Below are positions 50,012 through 58,318 of a stretch of DNA of 64,000 bases, one piece after another. The stretch spans positions 6,696,001 through 6,760,000 of the forward strand of contig NZ_CP091881.1 in assembly GCF_022163125.1 (NCBI RefSeq), in the 5' to 3' direction. How positions within the stretch are numbered: position 1 is the first letter of the stretch; each line of letters begins with the position of its first letter. Origin of the DNA: Paenibacillus sp. HWE-109. GTDB taxonomy: Bacteria; Bacillota; Bacilli; Paenibacillales; NBRC-103111. A program made the position numbers and the translations under genes. The notes under the pieces were generated by a model. It saw only the letters and a program-made list of their open reading frames with translations. It did not search any database and had not been told where the DNA came from.

Positions 50012-50470
50012 TTATTTCTTAACCTCGAAACTAACTTTTATCTGTTCGATGTCTTTGTCCAACAAAGTGTATTGTTCTTTATCTTCCTGATTGTTAGGAT
50101 CGTATTGCACATCCGTTGGAGTGTCAAATGCATAGACAATATTACCCAGCTCACCAATTTTAGAAATGTGAATAATCTTAGTTAGTTCGATCCCTTCGGT
50201 TTCCCACTGATCTTTAGGCCAAACCTCAATCCTAAATAATTCGCCCTTTCCAACCTTTGTGATAAATCTGAAAGCCATAACATTCTCATGCTTGAGTTCA
50301 ACAACTTCATAATTGTCGAGCCATTTAGATGGTAACGTAAGGCTGAAATTATTCTTCTCGTTCTCATATTTAATACTTTTAGTGATTGAAGACGAATCTT
50401 TTGAACAAGCGGTTAGAATCTGGACTGTGATTAAAAGTAACAATGCTGCACGAACTACTAATTTTATCAT
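50012..50470 (-). CDS. Small lipoprotein of unknown function (PsbP-like layout)
   Basis: The 152-residue protein has a lipobox (ILTACSKDSS, Cys 22) and a domain NNFSLTLPSKWLDNYEVVELKHENVMAFRF with ELFRIEVWPKDQWETE, the layout of small PsbP/DUF-type surface lipoproteins. It lies 10 bp after the CdiI-like fragment on the same strand. A good ribosome binding site is not evident. Function unknown. Confidence 0.75.
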   Translation of the reverse strand: MIKLVVRAALLLLITVQILTACSKDSSSITKSIKYENEKNNFSLTLPSKWLDNYEVVELKHENVMAFRFITKVGKGELFRIEVWPKDQWETEGIELTKIIHISKIGELGNIVYAFDTPTDVQYDPNNQEDKEQYTLLDKDIEQIKVSFEVKK

Positions 50471-50480
50471 AGACGATTCT

Positions 50481-50660
50481 TCAGCTCCTCCAAAGTTCTT
50501 CTTGAAGTTCCAGATTATCTTTCCAAAAATCCAGATCGACTCTTAGTACTGAACGTAATGCAAGACACTTTCTAATCAAACCAGTGGCTCCTTGTTCAGG
50601 ATCTCCCCAATTTCCCCCGTCAAGTTCTTCTAACGTCATACTTAAATCTACCATGTCCAT
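50481..50660 (-). CDS. Truncated CdiI-type immunity protein
   Basis: A 59-codon frame starts at ATG 50658-50660 after GAGGTG and ends at 50481. The first 40 residues, with MTLEELDGGNWGDPEQG and TGLIRKCLALRSV, match the N-terminal half of a family annotated as contact-dependent growth inhibition immunity protein (sLeeLeg.nWGeP..s.Lirkc..LR.vpL..f). The usual second half (vedLRlmIgQ..gl..llPlAle.L) is absent and replaced by DLDFWKDNLELQEELWRS. It is either a truncated relic or a short hybrid. No toxin gene is visible nearby. Confidence 0.6.
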   Translation of the reverse strand: MDMVDLSMTLEELDGGNWGDPEQGATGLIRKCLALRSVLRVDLDFWKDNLELQEELWRS

Positions 50661-50867
50661 TTTTCACCTCAATTGACAGCGTTACATTCATATATATATC
50701 GCACTAATAAAATCCACAAAATATATAGGTCCCGGATAACCGTCCCGCAAACGCATATTGACTTCTAATTTTGATTTTTCATTTTGAAATCCTCACTCTT
50801 CAGAAAAAAATTGTCATTTTATAAGAATTATACCATTTATTGAACATTCCTGCCGATTAAGTGAATA

Positions 50868-50965
50868 AAAAAGAGACCCACAGCAACGAGCCGTGAGTCT
50901 AAGTTATATATTTTAAAGGGGGGTCTTGATTCTTAGTATAGGCTTAATTCATTAAGACAGAATGA
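50868..50965. repeat. 3' end repeat, copy 2 (orphan terminator and gene-end remnant)
   Basis: Matches 40030-40120, including the minus-strand terminator stem. Upstream on the minus strand a frame reads ISFCLNE where the intact gene reads SQFGINE, but the stop has mutated (TAA to TTA). This is the last trace of a paralogue of the stalk-domain gene, flanking the gene-free interval 50661-51140. Confidence 0.65.
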
Positions 50966-51142
50966 AATTAATATTTCAATTTGATTACATCTTTAAACTA
51001 ACGTGTCCCGTTAGCTTAATCCTCTAACATGATTAGCTCCCTTGGGTTGGGAGAGAATGGGGAACGGTCACACAGATGCGATTCTAGCCGATACGAACTG
51101 TCAAGCATTAATGATTGTGTAGAGCCCAATATAAAGAAACAA

Positions 51143-51182
51143 GACCAGCACTCCTCAGTCGAGGAACACTGGCCTTCTGCTG
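51143..51182 (-). terminator. Terminator-type hairpin downstream of DUF2306 gene
   Basis: GGCCAGTGTTCCTCG and GAGGAGTGCTGGTC form a long imperfect stem; minus-strand tail CTTGTTTCTTT. Confidence 0.6.
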
Positions 51183-51354
51183 AAACACTTTGAATGCATC
51201 ACCGGTGGATCTACAATCTTCTAGATAGTGTATTCAAATTGCGTTCATTCATATACGTCATTTACTTTCTACTCTTCTCCCACCATAACCGCATTCCCCT
51301 CATAACTAATCCAGTCGCGAGAAAAAGTGGTGATAGCACCACTTTTAAGATAAT

Positions 51355-51996
51355 TTATATGGAAGTAGCGGAAGAACTAATCTTATATATTCTCGTACGA
51401 ATCACTGCTTCGATAACAATCAGGTTAGGAATCCAGCAAAGCCAAGCTACAACACGATACCCCGCCTCGAAATCACCAAAAATCAATACAAGCGGACCCA
51501 ACCAAATTCGGAGCATAACCGCTGCGAAAGTAAGCGCATAGCTGCGAAGCATCCATGCTTTGTGAGCCTGAACATTTTTGACAATAATTTTGCGTAAGGC
51601 AATCCAAGTGGCTGCTACCCAAAGTACATCTAACCCGAAGAATCCAAGTCCTGCGATCCAACCGCCTGTCGCAAAAAACGATAAATATAGGCTGACAATC
51701 CCACTCGCAGAAACAGAGATAATATAAACATAACCTAGCAGTCTGTGCCTACGTCTCCTAGCATGTGATTGCTTCAAAAAAATCTGAAATGGCCCAATGG
51801 CAAGGGCCAACATTGCAGTTACTATATGAACATACAGTACATACACCCAAGGTGTTAGATGAAAGTCCGGCTTTTGCAATTTAAAAGAAACCAGTCCAGC
51901 ATTACGAGCACTCAATACTCCATACTGAACAATGGCATAACCTACTATTGCAAATGCAAAAATGAAAACGAGTGCCCGAATGATTTTGTTCCCCAT
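51355..51996 (-). CDS. DUF2306 family membrane protein
   Basis: The 213-residue protein has about six or seven membrane segments and the DUF2306 motifs HIVTAMLALAIGPFQI, RRHRLLGYVYIISV and AHKAWMLRSYALTFAAVMLR, where conserved His residues resemble haem ligands of cytochrome b561-like folds. ATG 51994-51996 is preceded by AAAGGA. Function unknown; intact in an otherwise decaying stretch. Confidence 0.88.
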   Translation of the reverse strand: MGNKIIRALVFIFAFAIVGYAIVQYGVLSARNAGLVSFKLQKPDFHLTPWVYVLYVHIVTAMLALAIGPFQIFLKQSHARRRRHRLLGYVYIISVSASGIVSLYLSFFATGGWIAGLGFFGLDVLWVAATWIALRKIIVKNVQAHKAWMLRSYALTFAAVMLRIWLGPLVLIFGDFEAGYRVVAWLCWIPNLIVIEAVIRTRIYKISSSATSI

Positions 51997-52020
51997 GGTA
52001 ATCCCACTTTCCTTTCTCAC

Positions 52021-52505
52021 TTCTGTGCATCCAACGTTTTGCCCAAAGCTCTCTCTAAGGAAGTAGCCACCAAACTGAATCGCTTGGAGAAAGGACTACT
52101 ATCCACGATAAAAAAATGTATACGTATGTTTCTTGTCTGGGTTACCTATGACCGTGCAAGCTTTACCCTTCATGATTGGCTTGAAAAGCCGCGAACCTAC
52201 AAATGAATTATGAACATCCGGTCCAAAAAAATCCACGCCTCGTCCCATTCCCTTTAACTTGCCCATACATATATAAGTTTTCAGCAACGACCAGTTTTGC
52301 TCCGACAGTCATGGCCCCTGACACAAAACTATCCTGAAAGATAAAAACAATTCATCCTACTTGCGCACATTGAAAGACAACCTTTGCCTGATTCATAATG
52401 GCCTTCGACCGATCCTTGTCCATAAGGTCATCTTTCTCTACCCTTACCCCTGATGGGACTGTCGCTTTCCCGCTCATACTCATCAGTCTAACCGACTCTC
52501 CCATT
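52021..52505 (-). pseudogene. NAD-dependent epimerase/SDR pseudogene with deletions and frameshifts
   Basis: The minus strand holds ordered pieces of one SDR enzyme. First ESVRLMSMSGKATVPSGVRV and DDLMDKDRSKAIMNQAKVVFQCAQ end at a stop, then SFVSGAMTVGAKLVVAENLY with MYGQVKG follows in another frame, then GRGVDFFGPDVHNSFVGSRL and FKPIMKGKACTVIGNPDKKH(TYTF), then a weaker tail LVATSLERALGKTLDA in a third frame. The order equals that of intact epimerase/dehydratase proteins, with a block missing between the second and third pieces and no GxxGxxG N-terminus. Clearly dead. Confidence 0.85.
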
Positions 52506-52943
52506 TTATTTTATCCTCCTAATCGATTTTGTGGATAAAATAAATATAAACCCTATAGCAACTATAGGGTCAATACTCTTCGAACGGAAACTTGGAGTTC
52601 CACAATAGAGGGCAGTAATATAATCCCCTCCTGGTATGATTCGGGTAAAATCCGTTGAAGCTTGATCTCCCAAGGAGTTTATTGTAATACAAAATTCCAG
52701 ATCGGAATCGTTACGGTCGAATGTCATGATGTTCTCATGGTAGAAACTACTTGGCTTCAATCGATCAGATTGTTTCGTTAAATATTCCTTTAACAGCTGT
52801 AGGATAACATCTGAAATATGGATATCTCCAAGTTCATTAACCAACATTTTTAGCTGCAGGGCGTAGGCTTTTAGAGTTTGTATACTAAATCCCTGAATAC
52901 GCTTATCAGCCTCATACAGTTTCCACAATTGACTTATATTCAT
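52506..52943 (-). CDS. Chimera: recombinase N-terminal domain joined to BmrR-type effector domain
   Basis: The 145-residue frame has GGGAGG before ATG 52941-52943. Residues 1-60 (ISQLWKLYEADKRIQGFSIQTLKAYALQL..) look like the core-binding SAM-like domain of tyrosine recombinases. After residue 65 the sequence changes to SSFYHENIMTFDRNDSDLEFCITI..STDFTRIIPGGDYITALYCG, which resembles the effector-binding domain of BmrR/MerR proteins. The end (SIDPIVAIGFIFILST) is out of pattern. The simplest reading is a deletion scar that joined two unrelated genes in frame. Product function doubtful. Confidence 0.55.
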   Translation of the reverse strand: MNISQLWKLYEADKRIQGFSIQTLKAYALQLKMLVNELGDIHISDVILQLLKEYLTKQSDRLKPSSFYHENIMTFDRNDSDLEFCITINSLGDQASTDFTRIIPGGDYITALYCGTPSFRSKSIDPIVAIGFIFILSTKSIRRIK

Positions 52944-52947
52944 AATA

Positions 52948-53000
52948 AAACCTCCCATTAGTCCTATTAAATCTAGCTTTTCTTCTAATGGGAGGTTTTA
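52948..53000 (-). terminator. Perfect 15-bp inverted repeat spanning a ribosome binding site
   Basis: AAAACCTCCCATTAG (52948-52962) and its exact complement CTAATGGGAGGTTTT (52986-53000) enclose a 23-nt loop. On the minus strand it lies after dinB and its 3' arm contains the GGGAGG of the next gene, followed by TTTT: a terminator for dinB that also hides the start site of the chimera. Confidence 0.7.
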
Positions 53001-53062
53001 ATATGATAAAATACTTATAAATCCCACTATAGCCAAACGGCCAAAGCGGATATAATCTTACT

Positions 53063-53566
53063 CTAAATTACTGGAGGTAGCGCTCCGTACTCGGCCCACT
53101 GCTCTTTTGTCGGGCCGTAAAGATCCGGCACACAAAGGCCTGCCTGACGCATCAGGACTGTCATCTGACCACGATGATGAATCTCATGCTTTACGAGAAT
53201 ATCCAGCATTAAGCCGTTTGGCCATTGATCACCATACATATCGCTCATGATAAGCAGATTCTCATCTTTCCAACTGGACTGTATAGCATCAAGGAGCGCT
53301 TGTGAAGTCCTCTTATAGACTGACGCGATGTCTGCTGCCGAAGCTGGCACCGGCATATCTTCGCCCGGTCCTTCGAAAGACAGTCCCGTAAGAGATGGCA
53401 TTTCGTGCAACATCTGTACAAGATGCCATGCAACACGTCCAAGCGTTCTATGATCGCTTGTTATCTGTTGGCCAAGAGACTCGTCGGTCAGCATCTCCAG
53501 TGTCCGCATTGTTGCTTCCGTTTCATTCTGCCAAGTTGCGGCAAAATCTTTAATGTGTTTATACAT
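53063..53566 (-). CDS. DinB family protein
   Basis: The 167-residue four-helix-bundle protein has the DinB/YfiT metal-site pattern with His in AWHLVQMLHEM and KHEIHHRGQM near the end (H-x3-H type). DinB relatives are probable metal-dependent thiol (bacillithiol) transferases. ATG 53564-53566 has GGAG 9 nt upstream; the earlier TTG abuts that site. Monocistronic. Confidence 0.9.
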   Translation of the reverse strand: MYKHIKDFAATWQNETEATMRTLEMLTDESLGQQITSDHRTLGRVAWHLVQMLHEMPSLTGLSFEGPGEDMPVPASAADIASVYKRTSQALLDAIQSSWKDENLLIMSDMYGDQWPNGLMLDILVKHEIHHRGQMTVLMRQAGLCVPDLYGPTKEQWAEYGALPPVI

Positions 53567-53815
53567 ATCCAACATCTCCTTTTTGTAATGGAATTAAGTT
53601 TATTATACCGAACACTAGTTCGCAAGTAAATATTTACATTTACTTAAACTACCTCCGTTAACCAAACGAAGCTGCCGAAAATCATTGCGCTAATTGCTCA
53701 GACCTATACACCTATTTCTTGGCCCTTCAGCAACAAGATGAGCTCTCACTACTTGATCCCTTGTTATGATTAGAAACATAATCGTCGGCAATCGGACATT
53801 GTCCGATAACTAAAA

Positions 53816-54087
53816 GAGCCCGCGGTTTACGCAGACTTCTAAGACACGCCTTATATATGGCAGTAGTATGCGGGATACGTGATGCTCGTAAAAAGAAAAC
53901 GACAGAAGAAATTATCCCACGAAATAAAAGATTAAGAGAATTTTACGATAAGAAACGAAATGAAGGTAAGCCCTTCAGGGTAGCCATCATCGCTTGTGTT
54001 AATAAGCTTTTACATTGGATTTATGCATTACTAAAAAGCAAATCAGATTTCCAAAATACAGACCAAAAATTAGCTGGTTTAGTTTAG
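53816..54087 (+). pseudogene. IS110-family transposase C-terminal remnant
   Basis: From about 53816 an open frame reads RARGLRRLLRHALYMAVVCGI then RDARKKKTTEEIIPRNKRLREFYDKKRNEGKPF and VAIIACVNKLLHWIYALLKSKSDF, matching the C-terminal domain of IS110 transposases (rG.r.LR.alY.aa..., lr.fYdrLr.rGKp.kvAi.Av.RKLL..iyallk). The N-terminal DEDD catalytic half is missing, so the element is dead. Sequence 53640-53815 shows no other gene. Confidence 0.75.
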
Positions 54088-54128
54088 CCCCCGCACTTGA
54101 ACCCCCTACTAGAAACTTATTGGAAATA

Positions 54129-55322
54129 TCAGTTCATAGACTCTGTCGAAATCGTCTCGCATCCGTTGAATAATGCAAAATTTTGAAAGCAATTGTTCAA
54201 GGCTGTTCGCAATTGCTTTGTTGGCTTTATGTCGTTCTCGTACCAGATGTTTTTAACAACGAGCGTCCCGGCTCTTCGCTCCGCGATTACCTCGGCTCGT
54301 CCGATGATGCTTTCTCCGTATATTAGAGGCAACACATAATAGCCGAATTTCCGTTTGATTGCAGGCGTGTAAATCTCCCAGGTGTAATCGAATCCAAACA
54401 ATACGTTGATCAGTTTTCTGTCCCATATGAAATTATCTAGTGGGGCAATCAGCTCGCAGCGCCATTTCGGCGCCGGATTTTGCAGAACGGCTTCAATAAG
54501 CGGCAAGTCCTCCGCGCGGCAGTACAGTATATCCTTCAATTGTTCCACGGCAACAGCAACAATGCGAGCTTCGTACAACAGTTGGCGGAAAACCTCGTTG
54601 CGCTGCTCCGCTTTCAATCCCCATATGTTCAGCCAGGCATCGGATGCGCGATTCCATAAAAGGCCAACAGCGCCGATTCGACGCAGTACCCGCCACTTGT
54701 GATGCTCATGCTCGCCCTCCAGCGGCTCCGGTGCATTCAGCAGATTTGGCTGTATGTACTTTCCAGCGATATCGTAATATTTACGCGTTCCTTTTTTGTG
54801 ATGTATAATCAACTCGCCTGTCGAGTACATCTGCTCCAGCACCGACCGGGATGAATTGTTTCCGCTGCTCCAGTGGATGACCGATTGCCACGTGAAATTT
54901 CCATCCAATTTTAGATCATCCGAACTTAGCGCACCGTGATTTTGGATGTGAGCTCGTACTTGCTCTATCAACGCTTCCATTTCGGGATAGCGCTTGGCAT
55001 GTTGTCGGGCGGCCTGCCTGTACCGCTCAAAATACGGCCAGTCCTCGACAGGAATAATGGCCAAATTCTTGTCGGGATAATCGACAAGGCTTCTATCTTG
55101 ATACAGCAACTCGGCGAGCATGTTCTTGGTAAATCCTTTGATTCGCGACTGCAACACCAGTTCGGCGTTTTTTCCGCAAACATCGATGGGATCGTATTGA
55201 ATACAGCCGACCTGCCGCACAAAATCCAATACTCCCTGCTTTCCGGTAAATTGATATTCGCCCAACAGCCCGTGCTTCAATAGCAGAAATTGCCGTGCCT
55301 GGCGGTTTGTCAATTGGATCAT
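54129..55322 (-). CDS. YcaQ/AlkZ-like winged-helix DNA glycosylase family protein
   Basis: The 397-residue protein matches the HTH_42 family (winged-helix, crosslink repair glycosylases AlkZ and YcaQ/AlkX), with LTNRQARQFLLLKHGLLG at the N-terminus, the catalytic QxD-type motif in IQYDPID (about residue 43-45) and FIWDRKLINVLFGFDYTWEIYTPAIKRKFGYYVLPLIYGESIIGR in the C-terminal part. Members remove bulky alkyl adducts or interstrand crosslinks. ATG 55320-55322 has AAGGAG at 9 nt. Could also act in self-resistance, but no biosynthetic cluster is seen. Confidence 0.88.
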   Translation of the reverse strand: MIQLTNRQARQFLLLKHGLLGEYQFTGKQGVLDFVRQVGCIQYDPIDVCGKNAELVLQSRIKGFTKNMLAELLYQDRSLVDYPDKNLAIIPVEDWPYFERYRQAARQHAKRYPEMEALIEQVRAHIQNHGALSSDDLKLDGNFTWQSVIHWSSGNNSSRSVLEQMYSTGELIIHHKKGTRKYYDIAGKYIQPNLLNAPEPLEGEHEHHKWRVLRRIGAVGLLWNRASDAWLNIWGLKAEQRNEVFRQLLYEARIVAVAVEQLKDILYCRAEDLPLIEAVLQNPAPKWRCELIAPLDNFIWDRKLINVLFGFDYTWEIYTPAIKRKFGYYVLPLIYGESIIGRAEVIAERRAGTLVVKNIWYENDIKPTKQLRTALNNCFQNFALFNGCETISTESMN

Positions 55323-55336
55323 GTACACATCGTCTC

Positions 55337-55516
55337 CTTAAGGAAACAAACGGGAGTAGCTTGCACATGATGATGGATGGCGAGGTTGCTTATCTCAATA
55401 AAGTTACTATTTGCTTCTTTCCATAATGATGGTATCCATTGGGGAGCATCATTAGCAAACCCCTTTCCTAATTCTCCAATAACCGAAAATTGCTCTTTTT
55501 CAATGATTTTAACCAC
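55337..55516 (-). pseudogene. GyrI-like effector-binding domain fragment
   Basis: Minus frame MVKIIEKEQFSVIGELGKGF then ANDAPQWIPSLWKEANSNFIEISNLA matches the first 45 residues of AraC-E/GyrI-like binding proteins (vkiv.kk.F.viG..g.g....gP.WIP.LW.ea..nf.EI.nl), after which it reads unrelated sequence and stops. The rest of the domain is missing. Confidence 0.6.
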
Positions 55517-55649
55517 GCCTATTCCCCCCTATCCGTTGGAAAATACAAAAAAACAAACACATGTTCCCGTTAAATATTACCATTGTCTCGAGCATAAAAA
55601 CAAGAGCTATTGAAAAATAACTGCCCGTTAGCTTAATGACAGTTCGAAA

Positions 55650-55688
55650 AAAATAGTCCCGATGACTGTAATAGCTCACCGGGACTAA
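55650..55688 (-). terminator. Terminator of the small HTH gene
   Basis: Minus strand AGTCCCGGTGA..TCATCGGGACT followed by ATTTTTT. Confidence 0.75.
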
Positions 55689-55725
55689 CTTGCAGACCAC
55701 ACTTTATATCCGATTAGTTTTTCCT

Positions 55726-55902
55726 TTATTTAAAATTAAATTGTTTCTTTATAGCTAATAAGGTATCAAAAGACGGATTACAATTTCCTTGCTCAATCTC
55801 ACTTAAATTCCCTTGAGAAATGCCTATTTTGCTCGAGAACTCCACTTGATTCATATTATTTAATTTTCGTAACCTACGAATATTGGGCCCAATATTAATC
55901 AT
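55726..55902 (-). CDS. Small XRE-family HTH regulator, possibly truncated
   Basis: About 58 residues from MINIGPNIRRLRKLNNMNQVEFSSKIGISQGNLSEIEQGNCNPSFDTLLAIKKQFNFK (in parts) give a complete HTH_3 domain with nothing after it. The frame is open further upstream (to 55995) but crosses a hairpin GTCCCGA..TCGGGAC (55929-55955), so the start near 55902-55905 is preferred; the ribosome site is weak. It may be the N-terminal stub of a longer regulator. Confidence 0.6.
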   Translation of the reverse strand: MINIGPNIRRLRKLNNMNQVEFSSKIGISQGNLSEIEQGNCNPSFDTLLAIKKQFNFK

Positions 55903-56032
55903 CATTTCACATCCAATTAAATAATAAATGTCCCGACCGTCTGATAGATCGGGACTTATCATGATGCTATGATTACTTACCAACTTTAATGTCACTCAAC
56001 AAAATTCCACTTTTTGCATCAGCTAAAAAAAA

Positions 56033-57862
56033 TCACTCCACCGTCACACTCTTCGCCAAATTACGCGGCTTATCAACATCATTGCCACGCGCCAACGAGG
56101 CATAATAAGAGAGCAACTGCAACGGAATAACCGCCAAGGCAGAGGATAACACATCCAAAGTCTTAGGAATCACAAAAGTACTGTCTACAGACTTCTGCAG
56201 CTCAAGCTCGCCTTCCACGGCGATTCCTAGCACATTAGCGCCGCGGGCCTTCACTTCTTTAATGTTGCTGACCGTTTTCTCGAGCAGGTCATGCTGTGTA
56301 GCCAACGCGATAACTGGAATCCCATCCTCGATCAAAGCCAGTGTACCGTGCTTCAATTCACCAGCTGGGTAAGCTTCAGAGTGGATGTACGAAATCTCTT
56401 TCAGCTTCAATGAGCCTTCCAGAGCTACTGCATAGTCTAATCCTCTACCAATGAAGAAGAGATTATCATGTTTCGCCATCTCTTCAGCAACCACTTTCAA
56501 GGCTTCTGCTTGCCCAAGAATCTCTTCCACTTGGGTAGGAAGCTCTTTCAAAGCTGTGATAACTTCCGTAATTTGCTCAGTTGTTTGCGTACCCAGTGTT
56601 TGAGCCAAATGCAGCCCAAGCAGGTAAAAAGCAATCAGTTGCGACGTATAAGCCTTCGTTGAAGCTACGGCAATCTCAGGCCCCGCCCATGTTGTAATAA
56701 TGTCGTTCGCTTCGCGAGCTACAGAACTGCCAACAACGTTCGTAATAGCCAGAACGTGAGCACCACAGCGCTTGGCTTCACGCAAGGCAGCCAATGTATC
56801 GGCGGTTTCTCCGGATTGGCTAACGACAATAACAAGGGTATCCTTCGTAATAATCGGAGACCGGTAACGATATTCAGACGCTACGTCCGTTTCCACGGGA
56901 ATACGCGCCATTTTCTCAATGACATACTTCCCAACCATGCCCGCATGATAGGCCGTACCACAGGCAACAATATGAACACGACTGATCTTGCGAATCGCTT
57001 CAGCTGTAATCGTCAGTTCGTTTAACGTAACACTGTTTCCATCCGAAGCAATGCGGCTGCCCATCGTATCCCGATAAGCCTTAGGCTGATCGTAGATTTC
57101 CTTCAACATAAAGTGATCAAATCCGGCTTTTTCCGCCGTAATAATGTCCCAATCGACATGAAACATTTCCCTGGAAATAAAGTTGCCTTCGAGCGTCATT
57201 AATTCGACACCTTCTCGTGTTAAAAGCGCCATTTCGCCATCATTCAAAATGAACACATTCCGTGTGTATTCAAGAATAGCAGGGATATCGGAACCGATGA
57301 AGTTCTCACCTTCGCCAATACCAATGATCAATGGACTAGCTTGACGAACAGCAACAAGTCGATCCGGCTCGTACTCTGTCAGTACACCTAGTGCAAATGC
57401 GCCTGTCATAAACTTCACTGCTTTTTGAACGGCTTTAAGAATATCACCCTCATATAAATCAGCGATAAGATGTGAAATCACTTCTGTATCTGTTTCCGAT
57501 ACAAAATTATGCCCTTTAGCAATAAGCTCTTCCTTCAAGGAAATATAATTTTCAATGATTCCGTTATGCACAACAGAGAATTTCAGAGAATTATCTGTAT
57601 GTGGGTGCGAGTTAACATCGGAAGGTTTCCCGTGTGTCGCCCAGCGCGTATGTCCGATTCCAACGCTTCCGTTCAGCGGAGTTTCCTCCAACTTGGATTC
57701 AAGATTCGCGATGCGACCTTTTGCTTTCTTAATCTGCAAGCCATCTGCTGTATATACGGCAACTCCCGCGGAGTCATACCCTCTATATTCGAGCTTTTTG
57801 AGCCCTTCCAATAAAATCTCCTGAGAATTCCGCTTTCCGATATAACCAACGATTCCGCACAT
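56033..57862 (-). CDS. glmS: Glutamine-fructose-6-phosphate aminotransferase
   Basis: GlmS makes glucosamine-6-phosphate from fructose-6-phosphate and glutamine, the first step to UDP-GlcNAc. The 609-residue protein begins MCGIVGYIGKR, so Cys becomes the N-terminal nucleophile, with the glutaminase domain (about 1-240, HTRWATHGKPSDVNSHPH) and two SIS sugar-isomerase domains (about 290-600), ending RNLAKSVTVE. Start at 57860-57862 has GGAGGT at 8 nt; the longer frame has no role. Preceded by the glmS ribozyme, so it is repressed by its own product through mRNA cleavage. Confidence 0.97.
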   Translation of the reverse strand: MCGIVGYIGKRNSQEILLEGLKKLEYRGYDSAGVAVYTADGLQIKKAKGRIANLESKLEETPLNGSVGIGHTRWATHGKPSDVNSHPHTDNSLKFSVVHNGIIENYISLKEELIAKGHNFVSETDTEVISHLIADLYEGDILKAVQKAVKFMTGAFALGVLTEYEPDRLVAVRQASPLIIGIGEGENFIGSDIPAILEYTRNVFILNDGEMALLTREGVELMTLEGNFISREMFHVDWDIITAEKAGFDHFMLKEIYDQPKAYRDTMGSRIASDGNSVTLNELTITAEAIRKISRVHIVACGTAYHAGMVGKYVIEKMARIPVETDVASEYRYRSPIITKDTLVIVVSQSGETADTLAALREAKRCGAHVLAITNVVGSSVAREANDIITTWAGPEIAVASTKAYTSQLIAFYLLGLHLAQTLGTQTTEQITEVITALKELPTQVEEILGQAEALKVVAEEMAKHDNLFFIGRGLDYAVALEGSLKLKEISYIHSEAYPAGELKHGTLALIEDGIPVIALATQHDLLEKTVSNIKEVKARGANVLGIAVEGELELQKSVDSTFVIPKTLDVLSSALAVIPLQLLSYYASLARGNDVDKPRNLAKSVTVE

Positions 57863-58004
57863 AGTATAGTACCTCCATAGTTTTATAAGCCTCTTCAACA
57901 AGGGCTATTTTTCAAAGATCTTAATGTTCATAGATAAAAAGACATGCCTAAATAAATCTATATTTGGACGATCAATAAGTGCATACTGAAATAAATGGAT
58001 GTTG

Positions 58005-58170
58005 GATACTTGTCAGCCTGGTCGCCCAGACGTTTTTGCTCTCCAACTTAACGGCACTCCTCATGCCGGAAGGTCCCCGCCGAATGTTTCGAACACCTTC
58101 ACCTCGTCAACTCACCTGCGTAGTAGCAGTTTGGCTACATTTCCCGTTCCGCTTGCGAGTTCTGGCGCTA
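58005..58170 (-). ncRNA. glmS ribozyme riboswitch
   Basis: The minus strand carries the glmS ribozyme core: A-GCGCCAGAACT at the cleavage site (between 58169 and 58168), the GAAATGTAGC..GCTACTACGCAGG helix, GTTGACGAGG, TCGGCGG, CCGGC..GCCGTTAAG and a final GTCTGG/CCAGGC stem. Glucosamine-6-phosphate acts as cofactor for self-cleavage, which destabilises the glmS mRNA. It sits 140 nt upstream of glmS, between glmM and glmS. Confidence 0.95.
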
Positions 58171-58261
58171 TTAGTATGGGTCAACCTCTGCCCTGCCTTT
58201 CCTTCTTGAGTCAAATACATCATATTCATTTTATGCGTCTTGTGCAACTTATTTTTTCTTC

Positions 58262-58313
58262 AGAAAATCCCCCAATCCGCTGCAGCCTTGCAAACAACGA
58301 TTGGGGGGATAAC
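58262..58313 (-). terminator. Terminator after glmM
   Basis: Minus strand ATCCCCCCAATC and GATTGGGGGAT form a stem around a 20-nt loop, then TTTTCTG. Partial termination would separate glmM from the ribozyme-glmS unit. Confidence 0.8.
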
Positions 58314-58318
58314 CTATA

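Noticed and set aside
49918..50022. Plus-strand fragment reading DCIDKNKKFNILTKLPIDQY
   Set aside because: Possibly a gene tail, but without a start or recognisable family it cannot be supported.
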